A DNA stretch of 5,782 bases from Thermoflexus sp. (GTDB lineage: Bacteria; Chloroflexota; Anaerolineae; B4-G1; DUEL01). This document shows positions 1 through 4,274 of this stretch, piece after piece (position 1 is the first letter of the stretch; every line of letters starts with the position of its first letter). Made by a program: the position numbers and the translations under genes. The notes under the pieces are model-generated. The model was not told where the DNA came from. It saw nothing but the letters and a program-made list of their open reading frames with translations, and searched no databases. The stretch is taken from positions 1 through 5,782 of the forward strand of contig JAPYWT010000179.1 of NCBI GenBank assembly GCA_028276215.1, written 5' to 3'.

Positions 1-91
1 CCACGGCAAACCCCCAGGACTCTAACAGGGACCGGAGGAGACGAAGCATCTCCGGATCATCATCCACGATGAGAATGCGCGGTTTGTCCAT
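1..91 (-). CDS. Response regulator, N-terminal fragment of receiver domain (runs off window)
   Basis: Reads leftward from ATG at 91 and is cut by the window edge after 30 codons. The visible protein starts MDKPRILIVDDDPEMLRLLR, the first beta strand and helix of a CheY-like receiver. The acidic cluster D10-D11-D12 forms the Mg2+ pocket; the phosphorylated aspartate and any output domain lie outside the window. The start is 8 bases beyond the stop of the upstream receiver gene. It has no convincing Shine-Dalgarno sequence (only a weak GAGAA), so translation is probably coupled to that gene in a two-gene operon. An in-frame TTG at 103-101 is a less likely start. What is known of the family: such proteins are phosphorylated by histidine kinases. 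Whether this one is a transcription factor, a hybrid kinase or another output type cannot be told. Confidence 0.85.
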   Translation of the reverse strand, partial: MDKPRILIVDDDPEMLRLLRSLLESWGFAV

Positions 92-99
92 AGGGATTC

Positions 100-498
100 T
101 CAACGGATGCCATTGATCTGGGTTGCCCGAATACCGGATGCGCTCAGTTCTTTCTGAATCCGAAGGATCAACTCCGCCGTCCGGAAGGGCTTGGTCAGGT
201 GCCCAGTGCCGCCGACGGCCCGCCCTCTGGCAACGGTTTCAGGCCCGCCCAGCGCGCTGAGAAAGAGAATGGGGGCGGAGGTGAGTTGGCGGATGCGGTG
301 GGCCGCTTCTATTCCATCCATCCCGGGCATGCTGACATCCATGAGGATCAGGTCCGGCGCGATCTCCGACACCAGGCGAAGCGCCTCCTCTCCATCCGCG
401 GCTACAAACACCTGGAAACCGCTCCTTTGAAGGATCACGGTGAGCATTGCCCGGAAGTCCGGCTGATCGTCCACAATCAGGATGCGGGCATCCTCCAT
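100..498 (-). CDS. Single-domain (CheY-like) response regulator receiver protein
   Basis: A 132-residue protein that is almost entirely one receiver domain. All key residues are visible: the acidic pair D10/D11, phosphoacceptor D54 in LILMDVSMPGMDG, the switch hydroxyl S81 in LFLSAL, and conserved K103 in HLTKPF. The domain ends near residue 118. The last 14 residues are a short tail with no DNA-binding or enzymatic output domain, so it probably acts by protein-protein contact or as a phosphorelay intermediate. An AAGGAGGT Shine-Dalgarno four bases before the ATG fixes the start. It is followed 8 bases later by a second receiver gene and is divergent from the DUF2089 gene. No histidine kinase is in view. 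The G-G-T-G-H stretch before the TKPF motif replaces the usual GADDY-type sequence, a mild divergence. The fold is certain; the pathway is unknown. Confidence 0.93.
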   Translation of the reverse strand: MEDARILIVDDQPDFRAMLTVILQRSGFQVFVAADGEEALRLVSEIAPDLILMDVSMPGMDGIEAAHRIRQLTSAPILFLSALGGPETVARGRAVGGTGHLTKPFRTAELILRIQKELSASGIRATQINGIR

Positions 499-502
499 TG
501 TG

Positions 503-510
503 ACCTCCTT
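503..510 (-). promoter_or_regulatory. Shine-Dalgarno of the receiver-only response regulator
   Basis: On the minus strand this reads AAGGAGGT, four bases upstream of the ATG at 498. It is a near-perfect anti-SD match and selects this start over any upstream codon. Confidence 0.85.
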
Positions 511-871
511 GAAAGTGCGATGTGAGCCCCGCCAGGCGCCCTCGTCTCTGACAGGAGTCGCCTGTCCTCAATGGTATAGTCGCTCCTCTGGAGGATTTCC
601 CGCGCGGCTTAAGGGGTGAGTGGACCGCCTCACCCCTCCCCCAGCGGCTTCGCCGTTGCCGCCACAGGCCTCGGCCCGAAGGGCCTTCGGCCCGAGGGCG
701 GCGGGGGTGGGGTGAGGAAGCCTGAATAGTTACCTCAAATTTTAGTGCCGGGTGGGGAAATGTCAAACGGTGCCGACGGGATGGCCCTGAGCGTTCCGGG
801 AAACAGCGCTGACTTAATGAAGCGCCCAGGAAGGAAGATTCCCATCGGCCCGAACGGGTGCGAAAAAAACT
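511..871. other. Divergent intergenic spacer without a convincing gene
   Basis: This is the G+C-rich part of the spacer between the leftward response regulators and the rightward DUF2089 gene. It holds the nested hairpins at 613-717, listed separately. A small inverted repeat GACAGG-agtcg-CCTGTC lies at 550-566, in what would be the 5' leader of the leftward operon. A weak leftward -10-like hexamer, TATACC, is the reverse complement of 573-578, but no good -35 lies 16-18 bases upstream of it. The promoter of the response-regulator operon is therefore not confidently located. A 49-codon ORF at 760-909 was judged non-coding. Nothing else recognisable was seen. Confidence 0.5.
613..717. repeat. 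Nested, mutually exclusive hairpins in the divergent spacer
   Basis: Outer arms CCTCACCCCTCCCCC (628-642) and GGGGGTGGGGTGAGG (703-717) pair with one mismatch over 15 bases. The left arm can instead pair with GGGGTGAG at 613-620, because CTCACCCC (629-636) is its exact complement, giving an 8-bp stem with an 8-base loop. Inside the outer arms is an almost perfect palindrome at 670-696 (CTCGG-C-CCGAAGG around a central G, one C-C mismatch). A smaller GCGG/CCGC stem-loop lies at 644-663. The structure looks like a dispersed intergenic palindromic element. It could act as a bidirectional terminator or insulator, but no T-run follows it on either strand. A regulatory role is inference only. Confidence 0.6.
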
Positions 872-942
872 ATTTTTCAGGACTTGACAAAAATTTAGTT
901 CTGTGTTAAAATCTTTCAGTGTTGGATAAAAATTTTTCAGGA
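872..942 (+). repeat. Direct repeats ATTTTTCAG around the promoter (possible operator)
   Basis: ATTTTTCAGGA occurs identically at 872-882 and 932-942. A near copy, ATCTTTCAG, lies at 911-919. The first copy is just upstream of the -35 hexamer. The second starts inside the -10 and covers the likely start point. The third runs into the Shine-Dalgarno. Spacings are 39 and 21 bases, roughly 4 and 2 helical turns. The adjacent perfect palindrome AAAAATTTTT (928-937) overlaps the third copy. The arrangement would suit a repressor, possibly the downstream DUF2089 protein itself, but AT-rich promoter DNA easily yields chance repeats. Confidence 0.4.
884..912 (+). promoter_or_regulatory. Strong extended -10 housekeeping promoter for the DUF2089 gene
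   Basis: A perfect -35 TTGACA (884-889) is followed by a 17-base spacer and a -10 TAAAAT (907-912). A TG at 904-905 supplies the extended -10 motif. An A-tract/T-tract at 863-877 upstream could serve as an UP element. The predicted start is about 918-920, giving a leader of roughly 30 bases. The AT-rich island stands out sharply from the G+C-rich surroundings. It is the only convincing promoter in the window, so it may drive the whole rightward gene set if the terminator-like structure at 1375-1446 is read through. Confidence 0.88.
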
Positions 943-944
943 GG
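939..944 (+). promoter_or_regulatory. Shine-Dalgarno of the DUF2089 gene
   Basis: AGGAGG with a 6-base spacer to the ATG at 951. It overlaps the third ATTTTTCAGGA repeat, so a protein bound to that repeat's RNA or DNA could affect initiation. Confidence 0.85.
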
Positions 945-950
945 CACCTG

Positions 951-1316
951 ATGTACCCGGCACCCACCCAATGCCCGGTCTGTCACGACGAACTGCACAT
1001 CGCCCGCATGGTCTGCCCGAATTGCGGCACGGCCCTGGAGGGCCACTTCGCCCTGGGGCGGCTGGCGGCCCTCACTCCCGAGCAGGCCGACTTCGTGGAA
1101 CTCTTCCTCCGCTGCGAGGGGAAACTGAACCGCGTCCAGGAGGAACTGGGCCTTTCCTACCCCACTGTCCGCAGCCGCCTGGAGGAGGTCATCCGCGCGC
1201 TGGGGTACGAGGTGCGGGAGGAGCGGGAGGACGCCGAGAGCCGCCGCCAGGAAGTCCTGCAGCGGCTGGCCCGGCGGGAGATCACCGCCGAGGAGGCCCT
1301 GCGACTGCTGCAATGA
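951..1316 (+). CDS. DUF2089 zinc-ribbon/HTH regulator with C-terminal SHOCT-like hairpin
   Basis: This 121-residue protein matches the DUF2089 pattern. Residues 8-25 are a zinc ribbon with two CxxC knuckles (C8/C11 and C22/C25). Residues 41-85 resemble a helix-turn-helix of the sigma-70 region 4 kind (LTPEQADFVELFL, then ELGLSYPTVRSRLEEVIRALG). After a charged linker (88-100), residues 101-120 form a short hairpin EVLQRLARREITAEEALRLL, of the type also seen in the DUF4097 protein downstream and in the last gene of the window. Length is normal for the family. The start is set by AGGAGG six bases upstream and by the promoter at 884-912. The fold predicts a small cytoplasmic DNA-binding regulator; its targets are unknown. 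Its position as first gene after a strong promoter with direct repeats fits autoregulation (inference). Family assignment is confident, function less so. Confidence 0.9.
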   Translation: MYPAPTQCPVCHDELHIARMVCPNCGTALEGHFALGRLAALTPEQADFVELFLRCEGKLNRVQEELGLSYPTVRSRLEEVIRALGYEVREEREDAESRRQEVLQRLARREITAEEALRLLQ

Positions 1317-1333
1317 AGCGCAGGGAAAAATAA

Positions 1334-1490
1334 CCACGAAGGGTAATTACCTACCACAAAGGTCACAAAGTACTCACGAAGGACACAAAGGGTAAAAATC
1401 GTCCTCCGTGTCCTTTGTGTGGCCTTCGTGTCCTTCGTGGTTTTTTACGAAACGACTCTTGGGTAGGCAGTTACCACGAAGGACACAAAG
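1334..1490. repeat. Cluster of CCACGAAGGACACAAAG-type repeats in both orientations
   Basis: Forward copies, complete or partial, lie at 1334-1342, 1354-1370, 1375-1391 and 1474-1490. Inverted copies lie at 1404-1420 and 1423-1440. Flanking sequence is partly duplicated as well: 1341-1370 and 1461-1490 match at 23 of 30 positions and are exactly 120 bases apart. A perfect palindrome GGTAATTACC lies at 1342-1351. Units built from CACGAAGGACACAAAG recur in spacers of various uncultivated bacterial genomes, by my recollection. There are no spacers of uniform length, so this is not a CRISPR array, and no ORF inside looks coding. The cluster separates the DUF2089 gene from the 75-residue gene. Confidence 0.8.
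1375..1446 (+). terminator. Terminator-like stem-loop built from inverted repeat copies
   Basis: Arms CACGAAGGACACAAAGG (1375-1391) and CCTTCGTGTCCTTCGTG (1423-1439) pair at 16 of 17 positions across a 31-base loop. A run of six T follows at 1441-1446. A nested alternative of 9 bp pairs 1383-1391 with 1412-1420. The position, 58 bases after the DUF2089 stop, suits a rho-independent terminator. The stem is A/T-rich for this genome and the loop is long, so read-through is plausible. No convincing promoter lies between it and the next gene, which argues for partial termination. Confidence 0.5.
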
Positions 1491-1497
1491 AAGCATG

Positions 1498-1505
1498 AAG
1501 GAGGT
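1498..1505 (+). promoter_or_regulatory. Shine-Dalgarno of the 75-residue gene
   Basis: AAGGAGGT with a 5-base spacer to the ATG at 1511. It lies just outside the repeat cluster and is strong support that the small ORF is translated. A second ATG follows immediately at 1514. Confidence 0.8.
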
Positions 1506-1510
1506 GCGAG

Positions 1511-1738
1511 ATGATGACGTGGCTGGAAATGGTCGCTCACTACAAGGGATACCAGAACCTGCTCCAGGAGAGCGAACCGTTTCGGATTGCCCCGCGTCCC
1601 CTGAGCCCGCGGGATTCGTTACACCGCCGGGCGCTGCGGGAATTGGGGCACCTCATGGCCCGGTGGGGGCAAACGTTGCAGGAACGCTACCCCGCCCCGG
1701 CCTCTCCGCAGTCCTGGCAGGTTCGCCAGGCGGACTGA
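1511..1738 (+). CDS. Small protein of unknown function, two predicted amphipathic helices
   Basis: A 75-residue protein that I do not recognise. It has no signal peptide, cysteine or hydrophobic segment long enough to cross a membrane. Residues 1-20 (MMTWLEMVAHYKGYQNLLQE) and 36-60 (through RALRELGHLMARWGQTLQERY) look like amphipathic helices, joined by a Pro/Arg-rich linker (23-34). The tail after residue 60 is Pro/Ser/Gln-rich and probably disordered. The AAGGAGGT Shine-Dalgarno and the 13-base gap to the DUF4097 gene, whose own Shine-Dalgarno lies in that gap, support a real gene in the same operon. It may be a small adaptor or a peripheral membrane-surface protein working with its neighbours, but that is inference from context alone. 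ATG at 1514 is an equally possible start, one residue shorter. Confidence 0.75.
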   Translation: MMTWLEMVAHYKGYQNLLQESEPFRIAPRPLSPRDSLHRRALRELGHLMARWGQTLQERYPAPASPQSWQVRQAD

Positions 1739-1751
1739 ACGGTAAGGAACA

Positions 1752-2972
1752 ATGTGGACGCAAACCGTAGAGACCACTCTTTCGCCCACTATCGTTGTGG
1801 AGGAATGCCTGGGCGACCTCTCCGTCCAGGGGACGGATGAGCCGCGCCTGACCGTCTCCCTGCGCAACGGCGCGGACGCCCTCTCCCTCCGCCGGGAGGG
1901 GGAGACGGTCTTCCTGACCCTGCGCGCCGATGCGCACCTCACATGCCCGCGCGCGGCCCGCCTGACCCTGTCGGCAGTGCGGGGCGACCTGCGGGTCCGG
2001 GGGGTCTCCGGCCCCCTGACGGTCGGCGCGGTCTCCGGGGATGGCCTCCTGCGCCAGGTCGGCCCTCTGACGGTCGGCGAAGTCTACGGCGACCTCTCCC
2101 TGCAGGGCGCCGCCGGGGAGGTCCGCATCCGCGAGGTCTTCGGGGATGCCCGATTGCAGGAAGTGGACGGTCTCCTCTCCGTCCGCGCCGTCCGGGGCGA
2201 CCTGCGGGCCGCCGGTCTGCGGGGCGGGGCGGCGGTGGAGAGCGTGGGGGCCGACCTGCGGCTGCGCCCGCCCTACATCTCCGGCGCGGCGTACTGTTTC
2301 GGGGTCGGCAGCACGGCCCGCATCATCGTCCCCGCGGATGCCAGCGTCCGCTTCGCCCTCCGCGCGGGCGGGCGAATCCGTTCCACCGTCCCGGGCCTCT
2401 CCCTCGCCGAGGCGGGGGGCGTGATGACCGGCGCACTGGGAGGCGGGGAGGCCGTCCTGGAAGTCACTGCAGGTAGCCACATTCTCCTGGTGCCGGAAGT
2501 CGCCGAAGAAGCCGAATGGGGCGCTTGGGCCACAGGGATGGAAGACATCGGGGCGGTGGTGGAAGCCCGCGTCGCAGAGGCGATGGCCCTTCTGGAGGCC
2601 CGCCTGGATGAGACCCTCCGCTCCGTGGACAGCGAGGAAATCCGCCGACGGGTGGAGAAGGCCGCCGAGCGAGCCCGCCAGGCCGCAGAGCGATATGCCC
2701 GGGAGGCCGGGGAGGCCGCAAGACGGGAGGCGGAACGGGCCCGCAGAGAGGCGGAGCGGGAGGCGGAGCGGGCTCGCCGGGAAGCGGAACGGGCCCGGAT
2801 GCAGGCCGAACGGGCCGAACGGCGCTGGCAGCGGGCCAGCGGCCGTCGCCCCGAGGCCTCCCGCCCCGCGGCCGCCGAAGAGGAAATCCTGCGCGTGCTC
2901 CGGCTGGTGGAGGAGGGCAAACTTACCCCCGAGCAGGCCGCTGAACTCCTGGCCGCGCTGGAAGGGCGCTGA
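1752..2972 (+). CDS. DUF4097-type beta-repeat protein with charged coiled coil and C-terminal SHOCT-like hairpin
   Basis: A 406-residue protein in three parts. Residues 1-248 are a DUF4097-like beta-strand repeat. The clearest units have a 17-residue period (GPLTVGAVSGDGLLRQV at 87-103, then GPLTVGEVYGDLSLQGA at 104-120), with repeated V.GDL strands at 77-81, 111-115 and 147-151, suggesting a beta-solenoid. Residues 265-360 are a long Arg/Glu/Ala helix, including REAERAR heptads at 325-358, either a coiled coil or a single stable helix. Residues 378-405 form the hairpin EILRVLRLVEEGKLTPEQAA followed by ELLAALEG. No signal peptide or membrane segment is visible, so it is predicted to be cytoplasmic. 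In YvlB-like relatives the hairpin is N-terminal; here the order is reversed. AAGGA three bases before ATG sets the start. It probably acts as a scaffold or sensor alongside the DUF2089 regulator and the exporters downstream. The role is inferred. Confidence 0.88.
   Translation: MWTQTVETTLSPTIVVEECLGDLSVQGTDEPRLTVSLRNGADALSLRREGETVFLTLRADAHLTCPRAARLTLSAVRGDLRVRGVSGPLTVGAVSGDGLLRQVGPLTVGEVYGDLSLQGAAGEVRIREVFGDARLQEVDGLLSVRAVRGDLRAAGLRGGAAVESVGADLRLRPPYISGAAYCFGVGSTARIIVPADASVRFALRAGGRIRSTVPGLSLAEAGGVMTGALGGGEAVLEVTAGSHILLVPEVAEEAEWGAWATGMEDIGAVVEARVAEAMALLEARLDETLRSVDSEEIRRRVEKAAERARQAAERYAREAGEAARREAERARREAEREAERARREAERARMQAERAERRWQRASGRRPEASRPAAAEEEILRVLRLVEEGKLTPEQAAELLAALEGR
2016..2079 (+). 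repeat. Internal 51-bp repeat period in the beta-repeat coding region
   Basis: CTGACGGTCGGCG occurs at 2016-2028 and again at 2067-2079, 51 bases (17 codons) apart. Each copy encodes the GPLTVG part of one beta unit. The DNA-level identity suggests a fairly recent unit duplication or homogenisation, but the repeat is protein-coding. Confidence 0.7.
2730..2797 (+). repeat. DNA repeats encoding the REAERAR helix
   Basis: GCGGAACGGGCCCG recurs at 2730-2743 and 2784-2797, 54 bases apart. This corresponds to 7+4+7 residues, i.e. heptads interrupted by a four-residue step. Closely related GCGGAGCGGG units lie between them. The tract is low-complexity and prone to slippage in multiples of 12 or 21 bases, which would keep the reading frame and change the helix length. 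Confidence 0.65.
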
Positions 2973-2973
2973 A

Positions 2974-3001
2974 GGGAGTAGGGAGTACGGAGTACGGAGT
3001 A
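2974..3001 (+). repeat. Four tandem 7-bp units at the ribosome-binding region of the first MFS gene
   Basis: GGGAGTA, GGGAGTA, CGGAGTA, CGGAGTA run without a gap from one base after the DUF4097 stop to 8 bases before the MFS start. Each unit holds a GGAG Shine-Dalgarno core. The last core (2996-2999) is 9 bases from the ATG, and GGGGA at 3002-3006 is only 2 bases away. The repeat therefore makes up nearly the whole 36-base gap and supplies several competing ribosome-binding registers. GGAGTACGGAGTA-type runs also appear in spacers of other uncultivated bacterial genomes, by my recollection. Confidence 0.8.
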
Positions 3002-3008
3002 GGGGAAT

Positions 3009-4274
3009 ATGGAGGTTCTCACTCGCCAGTTTCGCCGCGCGGCCGGCCTGAGCCGCAACGCCAAACTCTTTCTGCTGATGATTTCCATCAGCGCGCTGGG
3101 GAACGGCGTCTTCTTGCTCTTCATGAACCTCTTCGTTCTCGCGCGGGGCAACGATGAGGCCTTCCTGGGCCTGCTCATGTCCAGCATGAGCCTCTCGGCC
3201 CTGTTCCTGGGCCTGCCGATGGGGGTCCTGGTGGACCGGCTGGGTCGCAAGCGGGCGATGCTGGCCGGGGCGGTCCTCTCCCTCACCGCGACGCTGCTGC
3301 TGACCCTCCCCCCGGCGGATTGGCCCCTGCTGGTGGCGGCGGTCTTCTACGGGGCCGGGAACGCCCTCTATATGGCCGCCGGACCCGCTTTTATGGCCGA
3401 GAACGCCACCGAGGACGAGCGCCCGACGCTCTTCAGCCTGCAATCGGGCCTCTCCATGCTGATGTCCTTCCTGGGGAGCGCCGTCGGCGGCTCCCTCCCG
3501 GCTCTCTTCGGCACCCTGCTGCGGGTCCATCCGGAGAGCGTGATGGCCTACCGGGCGACGCTGCTGACCGCCGAGGGGATGATGGCGTTCGCCCTGATTC
3601 CCCTGTGGATGATTCGGGAGGAACGGTCCCGCCCGTTGGGGGAACGCCGTCCGCCCTTCACCCTGCGAGATTTCCCCTTCCGCCGGGACGTCCTGGCGCT
3701 GCTGGTTCCCGAACTGGTCATCGCGCTGGGGGCCGGACTGCTGATCCCGTACCTGAACATCTTCTTTAAGCAACGGTTCCACATTTCGGATAGCCTGCTG
3801 GGGCTGACCTTCGCGGTCTCCCAGTTGCTGATGGGGGGCGCCACGCTCCTGGCGCCGATTCTGGCGGAACGGTGGGGCAAAATCCGCACCGTCGTCTTCA
3901 CCCAACTGGCCTCTCTGCCCTTCCTGCTGGCGCTGGGGTTTGTCCCCGTCCTGCCCGTTGCCGTCGGCGCGTTCTGGCTGCGGGCGATGTTGATGAATAT
4001 GGCCGGTCCCCTCTACACCGCCTTCGCGATGGAGCGGGTGCGGGAGAACGAGCGGGGGACGGTCGGGGCGATGATCGGGGTCGCCTACTCGGTGGGACAG
4101 GGAATCGGCCCGGGCATCAGCGGGTTTGTCCAGCGCAGTTTCGGCTTCCCGCCGCTCTTCCTGGCGACGGGGACCACTTACCTGTTCGCTTCGCTGCTTC
4201 TCCTGGCCCTCTTCGGTCGGGCGGAGCGCCCGGCGGCGCGGCCGGAATCCCTTCCCGTGGGCGGTGAATCATGA
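3009..4274 (+). CDS. MFS transporter (12-helix, MFS_1-type), probable exporter
   Basis: A 421-residue major facilitator superfamily protein. About 12 hydrophobic segments are split by a charged central loop (residues 203-226). MFS motif A, GLPMGVLVDRLGRKR, lies at 68-82 between helices 2 and 3 and holds D76, R77, G79 and R80. A weaker counterpart, LLAPILAERWGKIR, lies at 280-293 in the second half. GQGIGPGISGF (363-373) is a Gly/Pro-rich helix as in helix 11 of drug exporters. It would sit in the cytoplasmic membrane and move a small solute, probably driven by proton exchange; the substrate cannot be predicted. The N-terminal 19 residues are Arg-rich and cytoplasmic. The gene sits 36 bases after the DUF4097 gene, across the 7-bp repeats, and overlaps the next MFS gene by ATGA. 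Family is certain, direction of transport inferred. Confidence 0.92.
   Translation: MEVLTRQFRRAAGLSRNAKLFLLMISISALGNGVFLLFMNLFVLARGNDEAFLGLLMSSMSLSALFLGLPMGVLVDRLGRKRAMLAGAVLSLTATLLLTLPPADWPLLVAAVFYGAGNALYMAAGPAFMAENATEDERPTLFSLQSGLSMLMSFLGSAVGGSLPALFGTLLRVHPESVMAYRATLLTAEGMMAFALIPLWMIREERSRPLGERRPPFTLRDFPFRRDVLALLVPELVIALGAGLLIPYLNIFFKQRFHISDSLLGLTFAVSQLLMGGATLLAPILAERWGKIRTVVFTQLASLPFLLALGFVPVLPVAVGAFWLRAMLMNMAGPLYTAFAMERVRENERGTVGAMIGVAYSVGQGIGPGISGFVQRSFGFPPLFLATGTTYLFASLLLLALFGRAERPAARPESLPVGGES

Noticed and set aside
760..909. 49-codon ORF with a GGTGGGGA sequence upstream
   Set aside because: It runs through the -35 and ends within the -10 of the strong promoter. No family resemblance, and the Shine-Dalgarno match is poor.
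239..967. 242-codon open frame on the minus strand across the spacer
   Set aside because: It crosses the promoter and hairpins and overlaps the receiver gene out of frame. The translation is Arg/Gly/Pro/Ser-rich and unstructured.
1334..1490. Possible CRISPR array
   Set aside because: Repeat copies are imperfect, occur in both orientations and are irregularly spaced; there are no unique spacers of uniform length.
1408..1770. 120-codon ORF on the plus strand
   Set aside because: It starts inside the repeat cluster and overlaps the 75-residue gene out of frame without a ribosome-binding site.
1752..1830. Possible signal peptide of the DUF4097 protein
   Set aside because: The N-terminus is polar and acidic with no positively charged start plus hydrophobic core, so export is not supported.
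1653..3905. 750-codon open frame on the minus strand
   Set aside because: It lies antisense to the DUF4097 and MFS genes, which have clear families and Shine-Dalgarno sequences. Its Gln/Gly/Pro/His/Arg-rich translation is typical of a G+C-rich shadow frame.
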